Numbered from the stretch's first letter, positions 18,039-27,651 are shown. The stretch: DNA of 64,000 nucleotides from Stutzerimonas chloritidismutans AW-1 (GCF_000495915.1 NZ_AOFQ01000031.1:1-64000); one strand, 5' to 3'. Notes: generated by a model not told the origin, from the letters alone. Numbers and translations: made by a program.

Positions 18039-18781
18039 TAACGGGCCTCCTTGGCTTCGCGCCGCTGATGCAGCTGCCGCAGCCATGGCTCGACCAGGCG
18101 AGAGTCGTCCAGATAGGCCTCCAGCAAATGCCGCACGCCTTGCTTACCGATAACGCTTGCACGCCGCACGAGCGGTTCCAGATCCTTGACCCGGTCGCGC
18201 CGCCCCAACAATAGAGGGCGGGTTTTCTCCAGATCGATCAGGCAGGCCTGCCAACAACCGCCCTGCTCACGCAGGAAGATGTGCTTGGGATAGAAGCAGC
18301 TATGCATCTGTCCGGCCTGATGCAACGTACGCGCCAATCCGCCGACTGCAACGAGGATCGCTTGGTGATTTGATTCGCCAAGCTCCGGCCATCGCTTCAG
18401 CAATTCGTCCAAATCCATCCATCCATCCAGCGCACGCGTCAGCAGAACAGCGCGCCGTTCGCCGCCGACCTTGCGCTGCCCGAAGAAGCTGGCCTGCAGC
18501 GCCGGCACGCCAAGCCGCGCATAACGACGGATATTGCGAAACTCCCGGGCGAAGGTTGGCTCGCCAAAGGGGTGCGCCAGTGTGCGAGTCAGATGATCGC
18601 TCTGCCGCTTGAGGTAGAACGCCGAGTCATCGAGCTCGAGCCGGAAGACACTGCTCCAGCCACCGCGCTCGACATTGGGCTCATCCACAGCAGTCAGCTG
18701 CACCGACCAGAGTGCATCAAAACCCGCCAGACCATGTCTCTCGAGCGCCGCCCGATCAGCCTGCGCAATGAAGTCCTTCAT
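18038..18781 (-). CDS. LPS kinase InaA-family protein lacking the usual catalytic Asp
   Basis: A 247-residue kinase-like protein, start ATG at 18781 overlapping the previous stop by four bases (ATGA). The family segment reads MHSCFYPKHIFL, followed by CLIDLEKTR. Compared with HRDFYICHFLL in the neighbouring WaaP, His and the hydrophobic frame are kept but the catalytic Asp is Cys. Either this subfamily uses another residue or it is a pseudokinase that assists WaaP/WapP. It lies where P. aeruginosa has a WaaP-like gene (PA5007 in memory). Function in core phosphorylation is inferred from context. Confidence 0.8.
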   Translation of the reverse strand: MKDFIAQADRAALERHGLAGFDALWSVQLTAVDEPNVERGGWSSVFRLELDDSAFYLKRQSDHLTRTLAHPFGEPTFAREFRNIRRYARLGVPALQASFFGQRKVGGERRAVLLTRALDGWMDLDELLKRWPELGESNHQAILVAVGGLARTLHQAGQMHSCFYPKHIFLREQGGCWQACLIDLEKTRPLLLGRRDRVKDLEPLVRRASVIGKQGVRHLLEAYLDDSRLVEPWLRQLHQRREAKEAR

Positions 18782-19512
18782 TCCCGCCCCTGGAAATAAT
18801 TCAGAATCTGCCGAATGCGCGACTTGTCCTTGTCTACCAGCCGCTTGCGCTGGCAGTACTGCAGATAGAACCGCAGGCGCTGGGTTCGGCTGAGCTGGTA
18901 CTTGGCGACCTTGTCCAGACAGGCCAGGTCCTTGACGATACGCCGCTGCAGGAACGGTCCCCGCCAGAACGCACCGGTCGGACAGTCGATCAGATAAAGA
19001 CGACGCTGCGGATCGACCAGCAGATTGCGCCATTTGAGATCGTTGTGAGCAAAGCCCCGGTCGTGCATCGCCCGAGTAGAGCGAGCAAGCTGCAGGCTGA
19101 CCTCTTGCACCCAGCGCGGATCGCGGAGGCGAGCATCATGTGTAGTGGCGAGCATGGCCAGATCATCGGTCTGCTCCAGCTCGCGGGTGATCAATGCGCC
19201 GCGTAAACACGCACCACCACGACGCTCCAGACCGTAAGCCACGATTGGAGCAGTGGGGATGCCCCAACGTCGAAACAGCATAAGATTCTGCCATTCCGCC
19301 TTGACCCGCGGCCGGCCGACAAATCGACGCAAACCCTTGCCTGCCCCGGAGTAACGCTTTACGTAATAGCGAACACCGTTGCGCTCGATACGAATGACCT
19401 CCGACAGCAGGTCCTGGGTCAGCCGCTCGCCTGTCAACGCGAATACGCTCGCGAGGGTGCCGAAATCCGCACTCAGATCGGCATAGGCCGGGTCCAGTGT
19501 CCAGCCGGCCAT
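18778..19512 (-). CDS. wapP: LPS core heptose kinase WapP-like
   Basis: A 244-residue kinase, start taken at ATG 19512 (MAGWTLDPAYAD), which overlaps the waaP stop as TAATG; a longer frame to 19575 runs inside waaP. RYYVKRYSG carries the ATP-binding Lys, FAHNDLKWRNLLV the catalytic loop with HxD, and LIDCPTGAFWRG the metal-binding Asp. Size and neighbours agree with WapP, the third core kinase of pseudomonads. Basic C-terminus (CQRKRLVDKDKSRIRQIL) suggests contact with the membrane or LPS phosphates. Expected to phosphorylate the second core heptose. Confidence 0.85.
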   Translation of the reverse strand: MAGWTLDPAYADLSADFGTLASVFALTGERLTQDLLSEVIRIERNGVRYYVKRYSGAGKGLRRFVGRPRVKAEWQNLMLFRRWGIPTAPIVAYGLERRGGACLRGALITRELEQTDDLAMLATTHDARLRDPRWVQEVSLQLARSTRAMHDRGFAHNDLKWRNLLVDPQRRLYLIDCPTGAFWRGPFLQRRIVKDLACLDKVAKYQLSRTQRLRFYLQYCQRKRLVDKDKSRIRQILNYFQGRE

Positions 19513-20318
19513 TACAGCGCATCCCCATAGCGCAGCTTGCGCGCCTGCAGCCTTTCGGCCTTGCGCTGCAACCATGCCAGCAGCGAAGACTCGTCACGCA
19601 GAATCTCCCGCAGCGGACGCTGAAAGTAATCGCGCAGGAAGCGCAGCTTGTCACCACGGGTCAAGCCGATCTCGAGCGCCGAGAAGTACAACCCGGCCAG
19701 ATCCTTATCGCGCCAGCGCCGAGGCGTCCGGGAGCGGGTCTGCGCGCGGTGCAGGTCGATCAGCGACAGGCGGAAATCACTTGCTGTCACCGGTTTGTCG
19801 GTATGCAGCAGAAAGTGGCAGATGTAGAAATCGCGATGATTGACGCCGGCGCGATGCATGGTGCCAGCCATGCGGGCGACTTCGGCGATAAGGGCGTGCT
19901 TGAGCGCCGGTGCGGGTAGCTGTTCCAGCCAGTTGGCCGTGAAATCCTCGAGGCTGACGGTCGGGGCCAGTTCTTCGGTGATGATGAACGAATGCTGGCT
20001 CGCCGGATTGGCTCCGCGCTCGCCGTAAGCCACCGCGGTCATGGTCGGCACACCCACTTCGTGCAACCGCTGGATTGCTCGCCATTCCTGGCCAGCACCG
20101 AGAACGGGCGCCTTGGCGGTAAGCAGGTTCTTGGCGATCTCGCCCCAACCGATACCGCGATGAATCTTGACGAAGTAACCCTGGCCTTCGACTTCGGTAC
20201 GCAGCGTGCGTCGCCCCTCCAGCTCGCGGTACACCTGCCCGTCGAGACGCTCGACTTCGACGAACGGGTCCTCGCCGTGCCAGAGGCTTTTGAACGGCTC
20301 CAATAGCATCAGGCGCAT
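19512..20318 (-). CDS. waaP: Lipopolysaccharide core heptose(I) kinase
   Basis: A 268-residue kinase that phosphorylates heptose I of the inner core; in P. aeruginosa the enzyme is essential and required for LPS export. GYFVKIHRGIGWGEIAKNLLTAK holds the ATP-binding Lys. NHRDFYICHFLL is the catalytic loop with Asp, and LSLIDLHRAQTR carries the second metal ligand. Length matches the family. It lies 43 bases downstream of waaG and overlaps the following WapP gene by one base, so the four kinase genes are read as one unit. Confidence 0.96.
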   Translation of the reverse strand: MRLMLLEPFKSLWHGEDPFVEVERLDGQVYRELEGRRTLRTEVEGQGYFVKIHRGIGWGEIAKNLLTAKAPVLGAGQEWRAIQRLHEVGVPTMTAVAYGERGANPASQHSFIITEELAPTVSLEDFTANWLEQLPAPALKHALIAEVARMAGTMHRAGVNHRDFYICHFLLHTDKPVTASDFRLSLIDLHRAQTRSRTPRRWRDKDLAGLYFSALEIGLTRGDKLRFLRDYFQRPLREILRDESSLLAWLQRKAERLQARKLRYGDAL

Positions 20319-20361
20319 GGAGCCTCCGCCAATCGGCAGGGCGCTGACCGAGCTGTAGCGC

Positions 20362-21483
20362 TCATGCGCTTGCCCCGAGAATCACGTCTGCCGCCTTCTG
20401 CGGCATCGAATAAAGGTCCGCCGTGCCGGCGAACGTCAGAGCATTGCGACTCCAGACCGCGCGTTGCTGATCATCGGCCAGCATCTGCGCCAGCATCTGG
20501 TCGAGCACCTGCTGCTCGAAGGGGCTGGGCACCACGCGACCGCAGTCGGCGTCGGTAATGTAGTGCGCATAGCCACATACATCGGTGACCAGCACCGGCA
20601 GCCCGGCGACCAGCGCTTCCAGCAGTACGGTACCGGTGTTCTCATTGTAGGCTGGGTGGATCAGCAGATCGGCGCCCAGCAGGAACCGCGGGATATCGCT
20701 GCGCCCCTTGAGGAATTCGACCATGCCGGAAACGCCCAGCGTCTTGGCCTGCAGCTTGAACGGCTTGGGATCGTCCTGGCCGATTACCAGCAGGCGGGTG
20801 CGCTGACTCAGTTCGCGCGGCAATGCGGCAAGCGCCTTGAGGCTGCGGTCCAGACCCTTGGTCTTGAAACCGGAACCGATCTGCACCAGCAGCAGCTCCT
20901 CGGGCCGCACCTCGAATTCCTCGCGAAACTCGGCACGGATCTGCGCGGCATTGGCCGGCGCGCGGCGATCCTGGGCGATGCCCGGCGGCAACAGGTGAAA
21001 GCGTTCGGCGGGCGTGCCGTAGTGTTTGACGAACAGCGGCTGCTGCACCTCGGAGATCATCAGGATTTCGGTCTTCGCCTCGGGCGCAAACACCGCGCGC
21101 TCGTACTCGGCGAAGTGCTTGTAGCGACCCCAGCGGCGGTAGATCGGATTGCGCAGGGTCTGCGCCTTGTCCTCGAAGCAGGGGTCGGCGGCGTAATACA
21201 CGTCGAGTCCCGGCATCTTGTTGAAGCCGATCACCCGGTCCACCGGCCGCCGCGCCAGATCGGCCTCGACCCAGGCGGTGAAGCGCTCGTTGCGGGTGTG
21301 GTTGAACAGCGCCTTGACCGGCGCGATCAGCACCTCGAAGCCTTCGGGCACGTCACCTTCCCAGATCATCGCGTAGACGCGGATCGCGTGGCCGCGACGC
21401 TGGCATTCGAGGGCAATGCGCATGAAATCGCGCTGTAGACCACCAAAAGGGAAGTACTTGTAGAGAATGAAGGCCAGTTGCAT
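20362..21483 (-). CDS. waaG: LPS core glucosyltransferase I family protein
   Basis: A 373-residue GT4 retaining glycosyltransferase. The start QLAFILYKYFPFGGLQRDFMRIA is characteristic of WaaG, and the C-terminal block HPAYNENTGTVLLEALVAGLPVLVTDVCGYAHYI has the conserved Glu-x7-Glu donor-binding motif (E of NENTG and E of LLEAL). It adds the first hexose to heptose II; in pseudomonads the sugar is likely GalN rather than Glc, by knowledge of the P. aeruginosa core. It is a peripheral inner-membrane protein, and its ATG overlaps the waaC stop by one base. Confidence 0.95.
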   Translation of the reverse strand: MQLAFILYKYFPFGGLQRDFMRIALECQRRGHAIRVYAMIWEGDVPEGFEVLIAPVKALFNHTRNERFTAWVEADLARRPVDRVIGFNKMPGLDVYYAADPCFEDKAQTLRNPIYRRWGRYKHFAEYERAVFAPEAKTEILMISEVQQPLFVKHYGTPAERFHLLPPGIAQDRRAPANAAQIRAEFREEFEVRPEELLLVQIGSGFKTKGLDRSLKALAALPRELSQRTRLLVIGQDDPKPFKLQAKTLGVSGMVEFLKGRSDIPRFLLGADLLIHPAYNENTGTVLLEALVAGLPVLVTDVCGYAHYITDADCGRVVPSPFEQQVLDQMLAQMLADDQQRAVWSRNALTFAGTADLYSMPQKAADVILGASA

Positions 21484-22484
21484 CAGACGGACTCCGGGGC
21501 CCGCAGCAGGGCTTTCAGTTCGGTGACGACGCGCTCAGGGCGCAGATCGTCGAAACAAGGCTTGTGGCGATCACCGCGACCGGCGTTCGGTCCGCTGGCG
21601 CACAGGTGCACCTGCGAGCGCCCATAGGCGCCGACCCGCCCGGGCAGGGTCGGACCATAAAGCGAAATGCTCGGCACATCCAGCGCCGCGGCCAGATGAC
21701 CGAGGCCGGTATCCACTGCGACGCAAGCCCGCGCACCAGCGATGACCCGTGCAACACCGGCCAGATTGAGCTTCGGCAGCACCGCGGCGTTGGCCACACC
21801 GCTGACGATGCGTTCGGCCCGCGCCTTCTCTTCGGCATTGCCCCATGGCAGGCGAATCGCCCAGCCGAAATCGCTCATGCGTTCGGCCAGTTCGCGCCAG
21901 TAGGTTTCCGGCCAGTGCTTGCTCGGCCAAGTGGTGCCGTGCAGAAACAGCAGATACGGCTGATCGCTGGGCGCGGCCATCTGCTCACGATTTAGGCCGT
22001 AGTCGGCAACATCCTGCCGCAGCGGGTAACCGAGCGCCTGAGCGAACAGCTGACGCACCCGCTCCAGCGCATGCTGCTCACGCGGCACGGCATAGCACCG
22101 ATCATAGAAGCGTGTCGCCAGCGGCTCGCGGGCCGAATCGTGGTCCAACCCGGCGACCGGCGCCTTGACGTAGCGGGTCAGCCAGGCGCTCTTGAGCAAG
22201 CCCTGGGCATCGATCACCAGGTCATAACGACTTTCGCGCAGGCGCGCCTTGAAGCGTCGCCACTCGCCGCTGCGCAGGGTATTGATCGGATGTTTGCGCC
22301 AGCGACGAATCGCCACCGGAATCACCTGCGCCACCGCTGGATGCCAGGCCGGGATCTCGGCGAAGCCCTCCTCCACGACCCAGTCGAACTGGATGCCAGG
22401 CAGCGCCCGCTGCGCATCGGTCAGCGCCGGCAGGGTATGCACGACATCGCCCAACGACGAGGTCTTGACCAGCAGGACCTTCAA
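21483..22484 (-). CDS. waaC: Lipopolysaccharide heptosyltransferase I
   Basis: A 333-residue GT9 enzyme that transfers L-glycero-D-manno-heptose from ADP-heptose to Kdo. KVLLVKTSSLGDVVHTLPALTDAQ is the canonical N-terminus. LFLHGTTWPSKHWPETYW and CVAVDTGLGHLAAALDVPSISLYGPT are the nucleotide-sugar-binding blocks. Length is normal. It begins directly after waaF without spacer and runs into waaG, so expression is coupled. Its donor is made by HldE and HldD-type enzymes. Confidence 0.97.
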   Translation of the reverse strand: MKVLLVKTSSLGDVVHTLPALTDAQRALPGIQFDWVVEEGFAEIPAWHPAVAQVIPVAIRRWRKHPINTLRSGEWRRFKARLRESRYDLVIDAQGLLKSAWLTRYVKAPVAGLDHDSAREPLATRFYDRCYAVPREQHALERVRQLFAQALGYPLRQDVADYGLNREQMAAPSDQPYLLFLHGTTWPSKHWPETYWRELAERMSDFGWAIRLPWGNAEEKARAERIVSGVANAAVLPKLNLAGVARVIAGARACVAVDTGLGHLAAALDVPSISLYGPTLPGRVGAYGRSQVHLCASGPNAGRGDRHKPCFDDLRPERVVTELKALLRAPESV

Positions 22485-23519
22485 TCAGCGCACCTCAACT
22501 GACTGCGGGGCCAGGCGATCCAGCGCCTCGATCACCGCGCGCGGCTTCAGCTCGCGCATGCAGTTGTTGTGGCCGAAGCGGCAGGTGCGTTCAAAACAGG
22601 GGCTGCAGTCGAGACCCAGCCGGACCACCTCGACCTGCTCGGAAAGCGGCGGGGTGAAGGCCGGTGACGTCGAGCCATAGACTGCAGCCAGAGGCCGGCC
22701 CAGCGCGGCTGACACGTGCATCAGGCCGGAGTCGTTGGACACCACTGCGTCAGCGCAGGAGAGCAGATCGATAGCCTCGGCCAGGCTGGTCTCGCCGGCC
22801 AGGTTCACCGCCTCTTCGCGCAACCCAGGAATCAATCGCGCGAGGATTTCCTCGCCCACCGAGTGGTCGTTTTTCGAGCCGAACAGCCAGACCTGCCAGC
22901 CCTCACGAATCTTCAGCTCGGCGACCTTGGCGAAGTGCTCGGCCGGCCAGCGCTTGGACTCGCCAAATTCGGCACCTGGACAGAGCGCCAGTACCGGACG
23001 ATCCAGGCTCAGGCCGAAACGTGCCAGTGCCACATCGCGAGTCACGGGGTCGATACGCAGCGAAGGGTTCGGATACGGTCTGGGCAACTCGGCGCCCGGC
23101 TCGAACGCCAGCGCCATGAAGCGTTCGATCATCAGCGGATAGCGTTGTTTGTCGAGCTTGCGCATGTCGTTGAGCAGGCCGAAGCGCATTTCGCCGCGCC
23201 AGCCGGTGCGCTTGGGAATACCGGCGAAGAACGGCACCAGCGCCGACTTCAACGAATTGGGCAAGAGGATCGCCTGCTCGTACTGACCACGCAGGCTCTG
23301 CGCAACTTTGCGCCGGGTCGCCATGTCGAGCACGCCGTGCCCGACCGGAAAGCTAAGCGCCTGGCGCACCTCGGGCATGCGCTCGAGAATCGGCCGGCTC
23401 CACTCGGGTGCCAGCACATCGATCTGGCAGTCGGGATGGCGCTGTTTCAGGCAGACGAACAACGTCTGCGCCATCACCATGTCGCCAACCCAGCTGGGTC
23501 CCACAATCAGAATATTCAT
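22485..23519 (-). CDS. waaF: ADP-heptose:LPS heptosyltransferase II
   Basis: A 344-residue GT9 enzyme adding the second heptose. NILIVGPSWVGDMVMAQTLF is the typical WaaF start; ALCPGAEFGESKRWPAEHFAKVA and VSNDSGLMHVSAALGRPLAAVYG form the donor pocket. It is the first gene of the minus-strand LPS core operon proper, 74 bases after ilvE, and is immediately followed by waaC. Both enzymes act at the cytosolic face of the inner membrane. The intergenic gap upstream contains a short Pseudomonas-type repeat but no obvious terminator. Confidence 0.97.
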   Translation of the reverse strand: MNILIVGPSWVGDMVMAQTLFVCLKQRHPDCQIDVLAPEWSRPILERMPEVRQALSFPVGHGVLDMATRRKVAQSLRGQYEQAILLPNSLKSALVPFFAGIPKRTGWRGEMRFGLLNDMRKLDKQRYPLMIERFMALAFEPGAELPRPYPNPSLRIDPVTRDVALARFGLSLDRPVLALCPGAEFGESKRWPAEHFAKVAELKIREGWQVWLFGSKNDHSVGEEILARLIPGLREEAVNLAGETSLAEAIDLLSCADAVVSNDSGLMHVSAALGRPLAAVYGSTSPAFTPPLSEQVEVVRLGLDCSPCFERTCRFGHNNCMRELKPRAVIEALDRLAPQSVEVR

Positions 23520-23525
23520 AAGGGC

Positions 23526-23562
23526 AGCTTCAAGCCACGAGCCTCAAGCTGCAAGCGGCAAA
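23526..23562. repeat. Short heptamer-like repeat tract (GCTTCAAGC / CTCAAGCTGCAAGC)
   Basis: Variants of the seven-base unit AAGCYNC occur in tandem between ilvE and waaF. Similar tracts are dispersed in Pseudomonas intergenic regions. No terminator T-run accompanies it, so transcription from ilvE into waaF may continue. Confidence 0.35.
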
Positions 23563-23593
23563 CCATCGGCCGCGTGCAGCTTGGCGCCTGCGC

Positions 23594-24517
23594 TTACTTG
23601 ACCAGTGTCCGCCATTCGGCATGAGCAGCGGTCTTGCCGGAGACCAGATCGAAGTAGGCCTTCTGCAACTTTTCGGTCACTGGGCCACGACGACCGATGC
23701 CGATGGCGCGGCCATCGACTTCGCGAATCGGCGTCACCTCTGCGGCAGTTCCGGTGAAGAAGGCTTCATCGGCGATATAGACCTCGTCGCGGGTGATGCG
23801 CTTCTCGACCACCTTCAGGCCGTGCTCGGCGGCCAGGGTCAGCACGGTGCCACGAGTGATGCCATTCAGGCAGGCGGTCACTTCCGGGGTGTAGATCACG
23901 CCATCCTTGATGATGAAGATGTTCTCGCCCGAACCTTCGGCCACGTAGCCTTCAGGATCCAGCATCAAAGCTTCGTCAGCGCCACCGGAAATGGCTTCCT
24001 GCAGGGCCAGCATCGAGTTGATGTAGGCACCGTTGGACTTGGCGCGGGTCATGGTGATGTTGACGTGGTGACGGGTGAAGGAGCTGGTGCGCACCTTGAT
24101 GCCCAGTTCCAGCGCCTCGTCGCCCATGTAGGCGCCCCAGTGCCAGGCGGCGACGATCACGTGCACTTTCAGGCCGCTGGCGCGCAGGCCCATGCCTTCG
24201 CTTCCGTAGAACACCATCGGGCGGATGTAGGCGCTTTCCAGGTTGTTCTCGCGCACTGCGGCGCGGGTCGCTTCGTTGATCTCTTCCTTCGAGTATGGCA
24301 TCGGCATGTTCATGATGTGTGCCGAATCGAACAGGCGGTCGGTGTGCGCCTGCAGGCGGAAGATCGCCGTGCCGTCCGGGGTGTTGTAGGCGCGTACGCC
24401 TTCGAATACGCCCATGCCGTAGTGCAGGGTATGGGTCAGCACATGGGTGGTCGCATCACGCCACTGCACCAGTTCGCCGTCATACCAGATGACGCCATCA
24501 CGATCGGCCATCGACAT
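23594..24517 (-). CDS. ilvE: Branched-chain amino acid aminotransferase
   Basis: A 307-residue fold-type IV PLP enzyme for the last step of Leu, Ile and Val synthesis. MTRAKSNGAYINSMLA carries the PLP Lys (about residue 155). EGSGENIFIIKDG and FFTGTAAEVTPIREVDGR are the conserved substrate and phosphate-binding blocks. GGAG eight bases before ATG 24517 supports the start. It is placed between glnE and waaF in the same direction, an order conserved in pseudomonads, although it has no direct LPS function. Confidence 0.97.
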   Translation of the reverse strand: MSMADRDGVIWYDGELVQWRDATTHVLTHTLHYGMGVFEGVRAYNTPDGTAIFRLQAHTDRLFDSAHIMNMPMPYSKEEINEATRAAVRENNLESAYIRPMVFYGSEGMGLRASGLKVHVIVAAWHWGAYMGDEALELGIKVRTSSFTRHHVNITMTRAKSNGAYINSMLALQEAISGGADEALMLDPEGYVAEGSGENIFIIKDGVIYTPEVTACLNGITRGTVLTLAAEHGLKVVEKRITRDEVYIADEAFFTGTAAEVTPIREVDGRAIGIGRRGPVTEKLQKAYFDLVSGKTAAHAEWRTLVK

Positions 24518-24566
24518 CGTTGCCAGCTCCTCAGAATTCGAATTTGCCAGTAGCCCGACGAGGGGC

Positions 24567-27512
24567 TCAGCTTAGGCCCAACTCACGCCAGATACGCATG
24601 ACAGCGCGGCGCTCGTCGTGGAATTGATCCCCACTCACCACTCCGGGCTGCTTCTGCAGTGATTGCCGGTGCGCTGCGGCGCGGTAGGCCTTGTAGGCAT
24701 CCTGCAGCAGCCGAACCTCATCGCCGGTCATCAACCCGGCCTGCTCCAACCCATCGAGAATGCGGATGTTATCGGTATAGCGCAGCAGTTCGGGATGCTG
24801 GTGCGACCACGCCAAAGCCGCGTATTGCACCATAAATTCGATATCCACGATACCACCGGCGTCCTGCTTGAGATTGAACTCGGCCGCGCCGTCGAAGGCT
24901 TGCTCGGCAGTCCCCGCATGTGTCGCGCGGGTCCCGAGGTTCTCGCGCATCTTCGCGCGCATGTCGCTGACTTCGCGACGCAGCGCATCCAGATCACGCT
25001 CACGACCGAGCACACCGGCGCGCACCCGTTCGAAGTCGGCGGTCAGCTGCGGACAGCCAACCAGTACCCGCGCACGCACCAGCGCCTGGTGCTCCCAGGT
25101 CCAGGCTTCCTGACCCTGGTAGCGCTCGAAGGCGCCGAGGGAGCTGACTAGCAGCCCGGAAGCGCCGGACGGACGCAGGCGCATGTCCACCTCGTACAGC
25201 TGGCCGGAGGTGGTCTGGGTGGTCAGCAGATGAATGATGCGCTGACCGAGACGGGTAAAGAACTGCGCGGTGTCGATGGGCTTGGCGCCATTGGTCTCGG
25301 CGGCAGGGTCGCCGTCATGGATGAACACCAGGTCCAGGTCAGAACCGTGACCGAGCTCGATCCCGCCGACCTTGCCGTAACCGACGATGACGAAGGCCGG
25401 ATCGCACAGCGTGCCGTCGCTGCGCCGCGGCTGACCATGACGCGCGACAGTGTGGCGCCAGGCCAGGGTCAGCACTTCCTGCAGAATGGCCTCCGCCAGC
25501 CAGGTCAGGTAGTCACTGACCTTCATCAACGGCAGCGTCCCTGCGATCTCCGAGGCTGCGACGCGCAGGCGATGCGCCAGCTTGAAATGACGCAGCGCCT
25601 CCATCTGCTGCTCAAGGTCATCCTCGGGAATACGCATCAGCCGCTCACGCAACTCGGCAGCCAGCTCCGGCGCCAGCGGCGGGCTATACAAACGACCGGC
25701 GTTGAGCAATTCGTCGAGCAGCAACGGGAACCGCGCGATCTGCTCGGCGACCCACGGGCTGGCCGCGCAGAGTTCGAGCAAGCGCTGCAGCGCGCTGGGA
25801 TTTTCGGTCAGCAATACGAGATAGGCCGAACGCCGGGCCACCGCCTCGACCAATGGCAGCACGCGCTCGAGCACCAGATCAGGGTCGTCCTGCTCGACAG
25901 CCTGCGCCAGCAGACGAGGAATGAAGGCGTCCAGTCGCTCACGGCCGAGACGCTGCATGGTCCTGACCTGACTGGCATTGCGCAGCGCGGCGAGGCGCTG
26001 ACAGGCAACCTGACCATCACGGAACCCGGCTTCGGAAAGCTGTCGACAGGCAAACTCCTCGTCCCAGTCCTGCTCCCACAGCGGCAGCCACTCGCCGCCG
26101 ACCAGCGCCTCGCCTTCGGCATTCTCGTCCTCGTCCGGGTCGGCGATAACCTGGTGAAAATGCCAGTCGATACGCCCACGCCAGTGCAACAGCTGCTCGT
26201 GGAAGGCCTGCCAGCTGTCGAAACCGAGCATGAAGGCGACCCGCGCGCAGTCGACTTCAGTCTCCGGCAGCATCTGCGTCTGGCGATCGGCGATGGCCTG
26301 CAGCGCATGCTCGGTATAGCGCAGAAACTCATAGCCTTCGCGCAGCTCCGTCACCGCTGCACCCGGCAGATAGCCCTGACCTTCCAGGGTAGCCAGCACC
26401 TTGAGCAACGGCCGCTGTTGCAGGCTGAGATCGCGCCCGCCGTGAATCAGCTGAAACGCCTGGGCGATGAACTCCACCTCGCGGATGCCACCGGCACCCA
26501 GCTTGATATTCGAAGCCATGCCCTTGCGCCGCACTTCCTGCTGGATCAGCTGCTTCATGGTGCGCAGCGCTTCGATGGCGGAGAAATCAAGGTAGCGCCG
26601 ATAGACGAACGGCCGCAGCATTTCCAGCAGCTCCTTGCCGGCCTGCTGGTCGCCACCGATGACACGCGCCTTGATCATCGCGTAGCGCTCCCAGTCACGC
26701 CCCTGGTCCTGGTAGTACTGTTCCAGCGCGTTGAAGCTGTAGACCAGCGGACCAGACGAACCGTACGGGCGTAGGCGCATATCGACGCGGAAGACGAAGC
26801 CATCGACGGTGATGGCGTCCAGCGACTTGATCAGCCGCTGACCGAGCCGGACGAAGAACTCCTGATTGTCCAGCGAGCGCTTGGCGCCCACGGTTTCGCC
26901 CCCCTCGGGGTACCCGAAGATCAGGTCGATGTCCGAGGACAGATTCAGCTCATGGGCGCCCAGCTTGCCCATGCCAAGGATGACCATGTGTTGCGGGTTG
27001 CCGCTGCGACGCCCGGTGGGTATGCCGAACTGCTCGCAATGACGCACATACAGCCAGTGATAGGCCAGATCGACCGACGCGTCGGCGAGATCGGAGAGGT
27101 CGCGACAGGTTTCGGCAAGCTCGGCCTGACGGGTCAGGTCGCGCCAGATGATCCGCACCTGCTGGCGCGTCCGGAAGCGGCGCAGGGTCAGCGCCAAGGC
27201 ATCCTCGCTGTCGCACGCGGCGACCTGCTCGCTCAGTGCGTCACGCATCTCGACCGGCGCGAGCGATCTGTCCAACCAGCCCAGCTCGGCCAGCTGCAGC
27301 AGCATCTGCGGATCTCGACTAACCTGTTCGCTGACGAAGTCGCTCGCCGCACAGACCCGGCCAAACGCCTCGCGCTGCTCCACCAGCCAGGCGCGGCAAC
27401 GTGCCGCAATGGCATCCGACAGGCTGCCGGCAGCAGCGAGGAACGACTCTTCGGCACGACTGACAAAAGGCAGAAGCGAGGGCGGCAATGCAACCAGCGA
27501 TGGCAGACTCAT
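24567..27512 (-). CDS. glnE: Bifunctional glutamine synthetase adenylyltransferase/deadenylase
   Basis: About 981 residues. Two nucleotidyltransferase domains are visible: ILGMGKLGAHELNLSSDIDL (about residue 180, deadenylase half) and IVGYGKVGGIELGHGSDLDL (about residue 700, adenylylase half), each followed by a helical regulatory segment. It controls glutamine synthetase activity in response to PII. I chose ATG 27512 because AAGGAA stands seven bases upstream; a GTG five codons earlier would overlap that ribosome-binding site. It is divergent from aceE across a 266-base region. Confidence 0.96.
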   Translation of the reverse strand: MSLPSLVALPPSLLPFVSRAEESFLAAAGSLSDAIAARCRAWLVEQREAFGRVCAASDFVSEQVSRDPQMLLQLAELGWLDRSLAPVEMRDALSEQVAACDSEDALALTLRRFRTRQQVRIIWRDLTRQAELAETCRDLSDLADASVDLAYHWLYVRHCEQFGIPTGRRSGNPQHMVILGMGKLGAHELNLSSDIDLIFGYPEGGETVGAKRSLDNQEFFVRLGQRLIKSLDAITVDGFVFRVDMRLRPYGSSGPLVYSFNALEQYYQDQGRDWERYAMIKARVIGGDQQAGKELLEMLRPFVYRRYLDFSAIEALRTMKQLIQQEVRRKGMASNIKLGAGGIREVEFIAQAFQLIHGGRDLSLQQRPLLKVLATLEGQGYLPGAAVTELREGYEFLRYTEHALQAIADRQTQMLPETEVDCARVAFMLGFDSWQAFHEQLLHWRGRIDWHFHQVIADPDEDENAEGEALVGGEWLPLWEQDWDEEFACRQLSEAGFRDGQVACQRLAALRNASQVRTMQRLGRERLDAFIPRLLAQAVEQDDPDLVLERVLPLVEAVARRSAYLVLLTENPSALQRLLELCAASPWVAEQIARFPLLLDELLNAGRLYSPPLAPELAAELRERLMRIPEDDLEQQMEALRHFKLAHRLRVAASEIAGTLPLMKVSDYLTWLAEAILQEVLTLAWRHTVARHGQPRRSDGTLCDPAFVIVGYGKVGGIELGHGSDLDLVFIHDGDPAAETNGAKPIDTAQFFTRLGQRIIHLLTTQTTSGQLYEVDMRLRPSGASGLLVSSLGAFERYQGQEAWTWEHQALVRARVLVGCPQLTADFERVRAGVLGRERDLDALRREVSDMRAKMRENLGTRATHAGTAEQAFDGAAEFNLKQDAGGIVDIEFMVQYAALAWSHQHPELLRYTDNIRILDGLEQAGLMTGDEVRLLQDAYKAYRAAAHRQSLQKQPGVVSGDQFHDERRAVMRIWRELGLS

Positions 27513-27600
27513 TGAGGTTTCCTTCACAGCAACACAGTGAAACCGCGCGATTCAGAGCCTCGCAGATGCCTTTCTCAGGAAAATGCCAGCGCCGCTGATC

Positions 27601-27615
27601 TGTAGTTTTACTACT
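27601..27615. promoter_or_regulatory. RccR-type operator, distal copy (TGTAGT-N3-ACTAC)
   Basis: TGTAGTTTTACTACT is a near-perfect palindrome and is the inverted counterpart of the copy at 27652. From memory, the RpiR-family regulator RccR, which responds to KDPG and controls aceE in Pseudomonas, binds TGTAGT-N3-ACTACA. It lies about 165 bases before the aceE ATG. Confidence 0.6.
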
Positions 27616-27651
27616 AAAGAGTATTTCAGGGGGCTGATCCCGACGTCATTT

